Below are positions 45,915-56,058 of a stretch of 64,000 bases of DNA, in pieces (position 1 is the stretch's first letter; each line of letters begins with the position of its first letter). The stretch is from Ischnura elegans (lineage: Eukaryota > Arthropoda > Insecta > Odonata > Coenagrionidae). Where the stretch lies: NCBI RefSeq assembly GCF_921293095.1, contig NC_060256.1, positions 91,109,851-91,173,850 of the forward strand. Direction: 5' to 3'. The translations under genes and the position numbers were made by a program. The notes beneath the pieces are model-generated. The model made no database searches. It saw only the letters and a program-made list of their open reading frames with translations, and had not been told where the DNA came from.

Positions 45915-46582
45915 CAATAGGGTGGTTTCCTATTATTTTTTTATTCCCTAAATCGAAAGATTATTACTCCTGGAGTACGTATTTCACGCTTTTAGATTTT
46001 TAAATGACGATATCTATTTTTCGCAATTAAATGAAAAGTGAAAATTTTCAAGGGCGCGAAAACGCGACGGCTAAGTATGAATTATGGGAAAAGCCCGTGT
46101 GACATCAGTCTGGTTCCCGCTGCTGCATTGTGAGGTGACCTTGGGGCGAGGCTTTGAGCGTTGATCTGATGCTGGCTGCTAGCAGGTAGCAGAGTACCCT
46201 GCTAGCAGATAGCGCTTGGCTTAAATAAGGATTATTAATACCTTATCAAACGAAGGAAACTTTACGACCTTAAGCAGTTTTAATAGGTGATTATTGAGAG
46301 ATGTTTCCCAGAGCTCTGTGCCTCATGCATGCATTGGTAATATCAGACGAAGTAAAACTCCTATTTACTCGTATAGAAACTTGGTCTCTGTGACGTTACT
46401 TTGAGTGGCATCGCATGGGCGCCAATCTGGCCTTTTTCAAATGCGGTTAAAATTGACCATTGCCATTCGTCTAAACTGGGATTTATAAACCAAATAATTT
46501 GTAATTATAAAAACCCAAATGGTGGGTAACGAATAGCAATCAATGCATTTCGTTTTCTTTGATGATGGAAACCACCCTATTG
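45915..46582 (+). mobile_element. MITE-1 copy E, full length (family reference)
   Basis: MITE of about 660 bp with TIR GGGTGGTTTCC. Nearly all copies have TA outside each TIR, and most have the wider symmetric context CAATA...TATTG. Internal landmarks in order are TTACTCCTGGAGTACG; AAATGAAAAGTGAAAA; a TGACGTCATTCTGG block; two GCTAGCAGGTAGC-type words around GAGTACCCT; CCTCATGCATGCATTGG; GTGACGTCACGTGGAGTGG (degraded in this copy); and GCATGGGCGCCAATCTGG. There is no ORF. TA target duplication suggests a Tc1/mariner-type transposase in trans; this is inference. Confidence 0.9.
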
Positions 46583-46669
46583 CTTCTCGGAAGCCTTTTG
46601 TTGTAGATTTGTACACCCCATAGGGAGGTGATTCGAGAACAGCGCCCGATGGCCTATCTTTATCTATTG

Positions 46670-46930
46670 TCTATCTATTATACGTATAAAAGGGGATGTC
46701 TGTTTGTTTGTCCGCTACGCATTTCCATACGGATGCAACGATTGCAACCAAAATTAGTACGTAGGTGTATTTGATGCTCCCAAAGGCTATAATGCTACTT
46801 CCGGTTGTATTTGACGCGGCCTTTGCGTCGTTTTCTCATTACCGTTTGTTACGTCACACAACTTCTGCGGGGTGGGCACGCATCAAAACACGATCAAAAG
46901 GAAAAATAACTCGAAGGATTCTACACCGAA
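46670..46930 (+). repeat. Unclassified dispersed-repeat end (GTCTGTTTGTTTGTCCG motif)
   Basis: A CTATCTATTATACGTATAAAA stretch followed by GGGGATGTCTGTTTGTTTG and TACGCATTTCCATACGG resembles an end motif seen in many insect dispersed repeats. The boundaries are not visible. Confidence 0.35.
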
Positions 46931-47000
46931 ATGTTAATCGTCTTGGTGCCAACCTTTTTGCTGGGTTCACACGACGTTTTTGGTCCACTTATGGATGCAC

Positions 47001-47702
47001 CCCAAGTAGCAGAAAATGTTGCATGGATATCCAAAAAAGATTTAAAATATCCAAATGTCGTTACATCAAACCTGTGACATTCCCTGGATATTTTATGGAT
47101 ATTCAGCAATAATATCCATAGAAAGAAATCTAGGAAATATTCATCCATAATATTTTCACCGAATGGTGATTATGGTGCTAATGGTACTAGTGGCATTCTC
47201 GAAACGGAAGTGCGAGACGTAAAGACCAGCGGTGACGGCCTGGTTGCCTGGCAACGGAAGTTTGTTGAACACGTTAAACGTTTGATTAGAGTGTCTTGTG
47301 AGTATTGTCCTGGAGGAATCGAGTAGAAAATCCCTTCTGTTATAGACACATGTCGTTTTGCATATTATATCCAAATTCAGAACCCTACAACAAATACATC
47401 AGTCACAAAAACAGTTTAACCTTATTTTACTAATAAGGACATAGTTAAGAAGCGAAGTTAGAATTTGTGAAGCAGCAGTTTTTGGTGCTCCATGATATTT
47501 TATAGATATCCATGTAACGTTGTACAATAGTGTTATATGGATGCTAGCAATGGATATTTATTGAACATCTTAAAGTGGGAACTTTGGATATTCTCTGGAT
47601 ATCCATACAAGGTTATACAACTATGCTGGACATCTTATGGATATTATGGAGGTTATTTATAACATTAAATGGATATTGTATGGATATTATCTGCTTCTTG
47701 GG
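47001..47702. mobile_element. DNA element with CCCAAGTAGCAGA termini and GGATAT subrepeats
   Basis: The ends CCCAAGTAGCAGA and the complement of CCCAAGAAGCAGA form 13-bp TIRs with one mismatch. TGGATAT or its complement recurs well over ten times, concentrated in the two terminal thirds. No transposase frame is present. Confidence 0.65.
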
Positions 47703-48077
47703 ACATTACAATCAATGTTGTGAAGCGTGGTGGAAGTTGATCCCATGCGTGGTGTACGGAAATCGTTTATTGCATTGTTTGCTGTTTGCTCGTCATCCGT
47801 ATCCATGGTTTCACATATCAGTCTCGCAAGATTTTCAGTGTTTGTTTCCCCTCGAAATGAAAATATTATCTCGAAATCTTGACGATATTGGTTCTGCCGG
47901 GTCTGTTCCGGATTCAATATCCTGATCGAAAACAACCGAAGTTAATCAGAAGATATCTCGATATGAGATTATTTTTGGAAGCGATGTTTTTTTATCACAG
48001 GAATATATGTACTGTGTCTGATCGTGGTCGAAGCTTGATAATAGTAGGGCGATGATAGAAAAAAATTGCAATAGGTT

Positions 48078-48325
48078 TCATGGGTGTACCCAGCGAGGGG
48101 CAGCTGCCCCACCCCTAGAAGCAAAAATCGCAAAAGCAAAATAGTACTGAATTGAAACGAAAGCATTCAAAAAATATTTTTAAACCCACGAAAAATGACA
48201 TGTATTAGCATAAGATATGTAACTAAAATAAAACTATTTGTTAAAGGAAATAATCTTATCAAATAATGTCACATCTTGGTTTCCCGCCCCCCCCCCCCTA
48301 GTTATGATCCTGGGTACGCCATTAC
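48078..48325. mobile_element. Short element with CATGGGTGTACCCAG terminus
   Basis: The left TTCATGGGTGTACCCAGCG and the right CCTGGGTACGCCATTA are approximate inverted repeats around a 220-bp interior that has a C-run near the right end. Confidence 0.5.
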
Positions 48326-48424
48326 TATTATTGTATTATTCCGGTTAATGTAGGTATCCACGGAGAACTAAAGAAGTATTCTGGGAACCTCCCCTTCCAT
48401 CCAGCACTACCTTCTTCAATCCAC

Positions 48425-48640
48425 TGTAAGGCCTACTCCCTTTCATTACATCTAAAAATCCTATTCTATTCCTTCCCCTCCCTCGTTTACCTAACATTCT
48501 ACCCTCTAACACTGTTTTCAACATCCCCTACCCGCTAAGTACTCGCTCCATCCATACCTTCTGTCTCCTCCGTATCTCATCTAAAAGCTGCCTCTCCTCA
48601 CCCACCATACCCAGCACTTCGTCGTTCCTCCTCCTCTCAG
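48425..48640 (-). pseudogene. LINE reverse-transcriptase tail fragment
   Basis: The minus strand reads RRNDEVLGMVGEERQLLDEI, then RRRQKVWMERVLSG*GMLKT and VLEGRMLGKRGRGRNRIGFL. This is the NEEVL / R-R---W-GH-L / EG---GKR-RGR tail of LINE proteins, with one stop codon. Confidence 0.75.
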
Positions 48641-48854
48641 ACGGAGGTAAACTAACGGAAAATTAGCGAGAGGTATTGCACGATTTTGTATCAGCTTCAG
48701 ATTTCTTGATAGCCACTGTTTTTAAGTCCCGTTTTTCTTATTATATTGATAACTCAAACCGTTAATTATGGGATATGAAAAATGACATTGCTATTAATAA
48801 TGGAATAGGAGAATACACTAATGGCGGAGAATCAAGGTTGCGTTAAAGACATCT

Positions 48855-49521
48855 CAATAGGGTGGTTTCCTCTTTTTTAAATTTCCTAAATAGAAAGATT
48901 ACTACTGCTGGAGTACGTATTTCACGCTTTTAGATTTTTAAATGACAATACCTATTTTTCGCGATGAAATGAAAAGTGAAAATTTTCGAGCGCGCGAAAA
49001 GGCGACGGCTAAGTATAAATGCTGGGAAAAGCCCGTGTGACGTCATTCTGGTTCCTGCTGTCGCCGAGTGAGGTGAACTTGGGGCGAGGATATGTGCGCT
49101 GCTGCGATGCAGGCTGCTAGCAGGTAGCAGAGTATACTGTTAGCAGGTTTCGCTTGGCGTAAAAAAGGATTATTAATGCCTTATAGAAAGAAGGAAACTT
49201 TCCGACCATAGGCAGTTTTAATAGGTGATTATTAAGACATGTTTCCCTGAGCTCTGTGCCTCATGCATGCATTGGTAATCTCAGGCGTTGTAAAACTCCC
49301 ATCTAATCGTATAGAAATTAGGTCCCTGTGACGTCACGTGGAGTGGCATCGCATGGGCGCCAATCTGTACTTTTCAAATGCGGTCAAAATTAACCATAAA
49401 CATTCGTTTGAACTGGGATTTCTAAAACCAAATAATTTTTTATATTATGAATACACTAATTGTGGGTAACGATTCGTAATCAATGCCTATCGTTTTCTTT
49501 GATGAAGGAAATCACCCTATT
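48855..49521 (+). mobile_element. MITE-1 copy F, full length
   Basis: Both TIRs are present (CAATAGGGTGGTTTCC and AAATCACCCTATTA). It contains GTGACGTCATTCTGG and GTGACGTCACGTGGAGTGG. Confidence 0.9.
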
Positions 49522-49783
49522 ATAATGCAGTGTGTGGCAGTTGGCTGCTAGTGAACTGTGTAGAAGAGTCATTGATTGCGTTCAGTGCACAATAAGCGAC
49601 CAAAACAACCTTCCCGAAGAAAGGCAGAAATGAGAGGCCATCCTGCGTGGAAATGGTTTCGATGACAGAATTATCTCCCGAGCATGAATAAGGTCCCGGA
49701 AAAGAATGAGGAAGACAAATAAACACCACCGCAGAAGCAGCTTACTCCTCAACAAATGACAAATGCAGTCGAAAAGTAGCCTT

Positions 49784-50024
49784 CATGCCGTATATAAAGG
49801 GGGCGAATGGCAGAATAGGAAATATCCTACGAAATTTTCGGATAAGGGCAGTCTTCTGACCTCACGCGCAGATATAACATCTCTTAAAAACCGTCAAGGA
49901 TAGAACTCCATTACAAGTCGAAGGGGTCTGCATTCCATGCCAAACCTGTGGAAAGAACTAATACATCGGCGAAACAGGCAGATTAGCGAAAACACGCTTA
50001 CAATTAGAGCAACACCAGAGAGCA
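49784..50024 (+). pseudogene. Penelope-like GIY-YIG endonuclease remnant, left part
   Basis: The frame gives MPYIKGANGRIGNILRNFRI, then TPLQVEGVCIPCQTCGKN, a stop, YIGETGRLAKTRLQ and EQHQRAN. The PYIKG, IPC-TCGK, YIGETGR and QHQRA motifs are those of the linker and GIY-YIG domain of Penelope-like elements. Three in-frame stops make it dead. The domain is cut at QHQRAN by MITE-1 copy G and resumes at 50692. Confidence 0.8.
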
Positions 50025-50691
50025 AATAGGGTGGTTTCCTATTATTTTTTTATCGTCTAAATCGAAAGATTATTACTCCTGGAGTACGTAATTCTCTCTT
50101 TTAGATTTTTAAATGGCGATATATATTTTTAGCGATAAAATGAAAAGTGAAAATTTTCAAGTGCGCGAAAACACAACGGCTAAGTAGGAATGATGGGAAA
50201 ACTCCGTGTGACGTCGTTCTGGTTCCCGCTGCCGCCAAGTGAGGTGACTTCGGGGCGAGGCTTTGATCGCTGATACGACGCAGGATGCTAGCAGGTAGCG
50301 GAGTACCCTGCTAGCAGGTAGCGCTTGGCTTAAATAAGGATTATTAATACCTTATCAAACGAAGGAAACTTTCCGAACATAGGCAATTTTAATGGGTGAT
50401 TATTAAGATAGGTTTCCCTGATCTCTGTGCCTCATGCATGCATTGGTAATCTCAGATAATGTAAAACTCCTATCTACTTGTATAGAAACTAGGTCCCTGT
50501 GACGTCACGTGGAGTGGAATCGCATGGGCGCAAATCTGGCCTTTTTCAAATGAGGTTAAAATTGACGATTGCCATTCGTCTAAACTGGGAATTCTAAAAC
50601 CAAATAATTAGTACATTATGAATACACTAAGGGTGGGTAACGAATCGCAATCAATGCCTTGCGTTTGTTTGATGAAGGAATCTATCCTATT
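50025..50691 (+). mobile_element. MITE-1 copy G, full length, inside a Penelope-like pseudogene
   Basis: The left end AATAGGGTGGTTTCC and the right end GGAATCTATCCTATT are present. It carries GTGACGTCGTTCTGG and GTGACGTCACGTGGAGTGG. Flanking codons belong to one GIY-YIG domain, so the insertion point is known to within a few bases. Confidence 0.9.
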
Positions 50692-50840
50692 CGACTGGGG
50701 AGTGACGAAGTCCGCGGTAGCCGAACACGCAGCGCTGTGCCATGCACGCAATCGACTTTAGAGAAACAAAAATTATTGCCAAATTGAAAGGCATGGGGAC
50801 TGTCTGGAGGAGGCCCAATTATATCCCATTGAAGGCTGAT
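50692..50840 (+). pseudogene. Penelope-like GIY-YIG endonuclease remnant, right part
   Basis: After the MITE the sequence reads KSAVAEHAALCHARNRL, then a stop. Penelope-like elements have a KSAVAEH helix at this position after the QHQRA segment. Frameshifted and decayed beyond about 50780. Confidence 0.7.
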
Positions 50841-51290
50841 TTCTGTTGTCACTTCGGTCACATTTAATCGGTTTTAAAAAATGTCCGCGGCCTCGTTATG
50901 AGTTCAATGCGATCCACTTTTTCCCAATATATTACGGTATAATGTTTTTACTTGGTTGGAATAGCATTGAAAAGTAATGAACTTGATGGATCACATCATC
51001 ATGTATGTAAATTTCGGTGAAAACTGCTATTTATACCTCAAATTTTCGTGAAACTCGAATCACTTTGTCCGTCAGCGACGCGAGTGGCGACTTTTGTAAA
51101 CTCATTTCAATGCGCGGTGGGCGACAACACATTTACAGGCCGACTTGAGCATCCTCTGTTGTAATATTCGCGAAATATAGACTCCTCAGAGAAGCAATTA
51201 TTGATATCACAAAGGAGGAGAAGAACAATTTTTAACATGGACACCGGCCCGATACTTCAGATCCCAATTAATTTGAAATGATAAGAAATT
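50841..51290. other. Unassigned repeat-rich sequence
   Basis: The stretch GCGACGCGAGTGGCGACTT near 51073 recurs in inverted form near 63935, so it belongs to a dispersed repeat. No boundaries or coding signal are visible. Confidence 0.35.
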
Positions 51291-52174
51291 CCCAATTCCT
51301 CCGCCTAATTTGGCCGTGCCCTCAGTATTAATATTTTGTTTTCATGGTAAAATAGTTCTCGGAGTGTAGGTCAAATGTATGTGATGCAAAAAAGTTTTGG
51401 CCAACGTTTCAGTTTGCTTTAAACATCAGGGCTTCAATATGTCCTAAGGTTCCTCTCATATTTTTTCTTAAATTTTCCATATTCGAAGTCCAAAAAATGG
51501 GTTAAGGTTTGATGTTATTATGAAGCTACTTCTTCAGATTCTTCTCCTTTTACTTCTATATTGTAGCATAAGATGACGGTGACATGAAAGTGATTAATAA
51601 CTTTCCTCCTTCGTTGATTAGATAATTAATTTTTTTCTTCTTGTCTTGACCTCGTTTAATTCATGGTAAAATAGTTCTCGGAGTATAGGTCAATGTATGT
51701 GATGCAAAAAAGAAAGAAAACCCATAATCCTTAACCCATTTTTTGGGCTTCGAAAATGGTAAATTTAAGAAGAAATACAAGAGGAACCTTAGGACATATT
51801 GAAGCCCTCATGATAGTTTAAAATAAACTAAAACGTTGGCTATAACTTTTTTGCATAACATACATTGACCTTTACTCCGAGCACTATTTTACCATGAATT
51901 AATCGAGGTCAAGATAAGAAGAAAAACGATTAATTATTTTGTATTTTAAATTTTCTCACTGTGAAGAGATGGTTACCTTGTGGTCCCAACATATTTCATA
52001 TTGGATTATATGTCGTGGAAAATATGCCCAATAGTCGCTTCGAGAAATAGCTTTGACCCGCCAGGCGCTTGTAGGTTAAGTTAGTTCTTCTGGCGACCAC
52101 TCGGCGCTGGCAGCGTGAAACTTCCCCGACGCCATTTCGCCCGCGGCATATGTAGGTACTACTGGCTGCTTTGC
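51291..52174 (+). repeat. Dispersed repeat R3 copy 1, split by a foldback element
   Basis: The left piece 51291-51340 (CCTAATTTGGCCGTG, ATTAATATTTTG) and the right piece from about 51945 (GTGAAGAG, GTGGTCCCAACATATTTCAT, GGCGCTGGCAGCGTG, GGTACTACT) are continuous in the other copy at 57440-57716. The class is unknown. Confidence 0.65.
51341..51898. mobile_element. Foldback element inserted in R3, with hammerhead-like ends
   Basis: The left arm (TTCATGGTAAAATAGTTCTC, then GGCCAACGTTTCAGTTTG, ACATCAGGGCTTC) and the right arm are near-complements about 170 bp long. A third partial copy of the left-arm start lies at 51660-51712. The arms carry the Penelope/hammerhead-like signature at 51399-51430 (minus strand) and, degraded, at 51803-51840 (plus strand). 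Confidence 0.65.
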
Positions 52175-52320
52175 CATTTAAATACATTCGGGGAAATTTA
52201 AAAAAATTCAGACTGGTAATCAGGAAAAGATAGGGAAATGGAAAGGTGGAATGCATCTTTTCCGAGAAATAAAGGCAATATCATTTACATTAAAATGCCT
52301 ACATATACTCTCTTGTACTT

Positions 52321-52534
52321 GAGTGGTTTGGAAACCAAGGGGTACAAGTGATTTCTTTTTTCTGCACACAGTTAGGTACAGAAATTAGGTATAGAAAACA
52401 AACGAAATGAATTAGATATTTTATATAGTGCACTTGATTTTCCACTCGATGTCAGCACCGAAATGAGATTCACTCGTATCCCATGGCAACCGATTTTTGT
52501 GTATTTCTTCTTGTTGAATTCTTAGTTAATTATG

Positions 52535-52567
<33 letters not shown>

Positions 52568-52806
52568 TGAGAGAAAATAAAGACACCTTATTTCAATGTG
52601 TTAGCACGGAACAACAATCAACCCTATATTAATTTACTGAAACCAAAATATGTCTCCATGTAAACATTCACATGCCAACCACAATAGTACATTATGAAAA
52701 CTGCCAATTGTAAGTTTAATAACTTCTTCCATCACTTCTAACAATTATCTTCACCTAACTCTGTTGAGAAAAAAATCACTTGTACCCCTTCGCTTTCAAA
52801 CCACTC
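52321..52806. mobile_element. MITE-2 copy with microsatellite expansion
   Basis: Starts GAGTGGTTTGGAAACCAAGG and ends AAATCACTTGTACCCCTTCG, then CCACTC. Longer than the 41.6 kb copy because of a (TTA)n block and added sequence. Confidence 0.7.
52536..52567 (+). repeat. (TTA)n microsatellite
   Basis: About ten uninterrupted TTA units inside the MITE-2 copy. Confidence 0.85.
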
Positions 52807-53131
52807 TATTGTACTCACCTTCCACCACTGATTGATTAAACCCAAAGGTTAGTTTGGTTAGGTGATGTTAGAGCTCACTAAAGGAAAACTTATAGTGGCT
52901 TTGCTAATTCGTCGTGAGGAAATGAGTCTCTCTGGCTATTTTTGTCTTTTTTGTGTGTTAACGAAATAGGCATTTCATAAAATAAATTAAATGATCCGGC
53001 CTGAAATCCCTCAGATGTCTCTGATCTATGGGAGTACGATGATAATGTCGAAACAATGGTGCTTATAACTTTAGTACGTTAATGCTGATGATAGTTATAT
53101 ATTTATTTTTAATCTATAAGGTTATACCAGA

Positions 53132-53398
53132 ATGAATGAACGGGAAAGTTTACCATGGGACCATTGGCAAAAAATGTTTGGATTTAAATATTTCTTTTGT
53201 CTTGCCAATGATCATAATGCCCAAGGTAGTTATTGGGTTACTGCTTGCTTTGCAAGGATACCTAATAATGTTAAAATGAATATTGCTGGCTTGGAAAGTT
53301 TTCCATCATCAGATATTTTGTGTTTTAAGACATTACAAATAACAATTTTCAGTCATATGATAAAGAGCATTGTAGTACTGTTTCTTCGAATGTGTTAA
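53132..53398 (+). other. Unassigned open frame, 88 codons
   Basis: Reads MNERESLPWDHWQKMFGFKY, then FFCLANDHNAQGSYWVT and more, to a stop. The composition looks protein-like (Trp, His and Cys in a hydrophobic pattern), but I recognise no family. It may be an exon or a transposon fragment. Confidence 0.2.
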
Positions 53399-53920
53399 CA
53401 TCTAAGAGATGTATGAAGTTTAAACCAGAAGATCGATTAATTATTTTTTGAAAAAGCAATTTGCCTTCTAATTTTGCCATTGGTTTATTCGGTGATGTAC
53501 AATTTTATGCTAAAGGTTAATAAATAGTGTATTCTTCTAATAGATTTCTACGAAAGTATGGAAAAAATAGATGGTTTTCATTATGTAGATACCTTCGTTC
53601 AAGTTCCGCTCCGCTGAAATTTACTGTCAAAAATTGAAAACAAGGACTCGTGCGGGTTTGTGTAGGCCTTGTGGGATTTGCTTCGCCGGAACTACGGAAC
53701 CTTGGCGAGGGGAAGGATTATCTACCACAAGGAGTCATCCGGTCCTGTGTTGGTAGTATTTGCTGGATCGTGGTGGGAGAACTTTGCCGTTAGTGGAGAG
53801 GCCAAAGCAAAGCTGTAGGAACAATGCTTCTCTGTGAACAGAATTAGATGTTTCAGACGGAAGATTTCTCAAATATCCTCCCGAGTAAGTCGATGCAAAT
53901 TTTCCGAACATTTCGATAGC

Positions 53921-54581
53921 CAATAGGGTGGTTTCCTATTATTTTTTTATTGCCTAAATCGAAAGATTATTACTCCTGGAGTACGCATTTTACGCTTTAA
54001 GATTTTTGAATGACGATATGTATTTTTCGCGATTAAATGAAAAGTGAAAATTTTCAAGCGCGCGAAAACGCGACGGCTAAGTATAAATGCTGGGAAAAGC
54101 TGCGTGACGTCATTCCGGTTCCCGCTGTCGCCGAGAGAGGTGACCTTGGGGCGAGGATATGTGCGTCGCTGAGATGCACGCTGCTAGCAGGTAGCAGAGT
54201 ACCCCGCTAGCAGGTAGCGCTGGGCCTACAAAAATAAGGATTATGTACAAAAATAAGGATTTGTAAATAAGGATTATTAATACCCTAACAAACGAAGAAA
54301 ACTTTCCGACAATAGTCAGTCGTGCCTCATGCATGCATTGGTAATATCAGACGATGTAAAACTACTCGTATAGAAACTGGGTCCCTGTGACGTCACGTGG
54401 AGTGGCATCTCATGGGCGCCAATCTGGCCTTTTTCAAATGCAGTTAAAATTGACCATTGCCATTCGTCTAAACTGGGATTTCTAAAACCAAATAATTTGT
54501 ATATTATGAATACACCAATGGTGGGCAAGGAATCGCAGTCAATGCCTTTCGTTTTCTTTGATGAAGGAAACTACCCTACTG
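53921..54581 (+). mobile_element. MITE-1 copy H, internally deleted
   Basis: Both TIRs are intact (CAATAGGGTGGTTTCC and GGAAACTACCCTACTG). Relative to copy E it has a short local duplication (ACAAAAATAAGGATT twice near 54230-54265) and lacks about 60 bp before CGTGCCTCATGCATGC. It contains GTGACGTCACGTGGAGTGG. Confidence 0.88.
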
Positions 54582-54632
54582 TTCGAGCATTCTAAGTCTA
54601 GCGCGCAGCCTCCGAGTCTCCATCGGCTCCCG
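54582..54632 (-). pseudogene. Tiny LINE fragment matching the 55.4 kb LINE
   Basis: CTAGCGCGCAGCCTCCGAGT followed by CGGCTCCC is also found at 55507-55540 in the LINE reverse-transcriptase fragment. It directly abuts MITE-1 copy H. Confidence 0.6.
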
Positions 54633-55135
54633 TTGCTGTGACATGAATTTTCGACGATACCCTTAATCGCCTTGCAGTGAAATCTTTTTGTAGCGCTTTC
54701 GCTGTGGAAATGGAGCGTGCCCAGAGCATTCTCGTCGTTTAGAATAGCTCACAAATGAAGCGGGCGTAGCGTAGCCGAAATTCGAACTCTCCTTCTGTAA
54801 TCACTATCACAGCTTGACCTCCGCCCATTTCATTATCCGGTCTGGTTTGTTATCTTAGCGAGTGTTGACCCTAAGGAAGGTCGGAGACAGTTAAGTTCCA
54901 GAATCGATTTCCTGTTGGGTTTTTCTGGTCTACTCAGTGGTAGTTGAGGAAGATGAAGTTTAGATGAAGAGGATCATAATACTCAGTGTTCTTGAGTAAA
55001 AGGTTAACATCATGGAGCCACATGGCTGGAAAATAACCGTCGTTTTGTAACGTACCACACTTGGACCGACGCGACATTGGCATCGAGAATAATAGCTATT
55101 TTTAAGGATAACTGCAAAATGTGCGAGTATTACAA

Positions 55136-56058
55136 ATCGATACGTCCACTGCATAAACGCTCAACAATCGCCCACGGAATCTAATCCGCTCATCTAGATA
55201 GCCCTTCAACTACATCTAAATATCTACACAATACCCCGCAAGCCACCTAAAAGGCGTGTGGCAGGGGGTGTTAGGACACCGGCCGTTTACAGCTAAAAAA
55301 ATGAAGTGCTCGAACGAAGTTGGGACTAGCGTTTATTAAAGTCCTTTGTGATTCGGGGGAAAAACGAATTCCCATATCTATCCGTTCGGCAGAACATCTC
55401 TTAATTTATCGCTTCTATCGGACCTGGAAATATATTTTTGCTCTAATATTATGCTCTCCGTGTCGCTGTTAAAGATATTCATTCTCAATTGTTCAAGCAA
55501 TCTAAGCCTAGCGCGCAGCCTCCGAGTCGCCAGCGGCTCCCAGCCTAATTCGCTCAACATTTGTGTAACACTGTCTGTACGCCCGCAGCGGTTTTTGACG
55601 AAACGCGCAGCCTTCCTTTGTATTTTGTTCAATTCGCGGATTAAGTCTTTCTGCACCGGATCCCATACGCTCGCTGCATATTCAAGGTGCGGTCGGGCGA
55701 GAGGGAAATAGCATCTTTCTTTTATTTTCTCATCCGAAAAACTTCCCACAGTACGCTTGACGAATCCTAATTTCTTCAGGGCTATGCCGCAAATATTCTT
55801 TATATGTGTTCCCCACGTGAGGTTCGAGGTTATCGTAACTCCCAGGTACTTCACTTCGTCTGTTGCCTTTATGTCAATACCATCCACTGCATAAACATGG
55901 TTAGAGTTGGACGAATTCCACAAGAAATGTACCGTCATGCATTTGCTCAGATTAAGTTCGAGTCCCCACCCTTATAGTACTATTAGTACTATAGTACTTA
56001 GATGAGCGGATTTAATTCGGTGGGCGATTGTTGAGCGTTTATGCAGTGGAAGTATCGA
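55136..56058. repeat. Inverted repeat (about 60-bp arms) enclosing a LINE fragment
   Basis: The left arm 55136-55197 (with CCACTGCATAAACGCTCAAC, AATCGCCCACGG, CCGCTCATCTA) and the right arm 55999-56058 are near-perfect complements. Between them lies only a truncated LINE. Confidence 0.8.
55198..55976 (-). pseudogene. Jockey/CR1-type LINE, C-terminal RT fragment and 3' end
   Basis: The minus-strand frame from 55976 to 55378 (open for 186 codons from its first ATG at 55938) reads VKYLGVTITSNLTWGTHIKN, then LGFVKRTVG, YFPLARPHLEYAASVWDP, LNKIQRKAARFVKNRCGRT and LGWEPLATRRLRARL. These are the conserved thumb and tail motifs of jockey-superfamily reverse transcriptases. After the stop comes a 3' UTR of about 180 bp, ending with a GTAGATATTTAGATGTAG-type tail near 55200. 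It is 5'-truncated, with no endonuclease or RT catalytic motif, so it is inactive although the remaining frame is intact. Confidence 0.85.

Noticed and set aside
53132-53398. Possible exon of a new gene (MNERESLPWDHW...)
   Set aside because: No recognisable family, no convincing splice borders and no neighbouring exons. Kept only as an unassigned feature.
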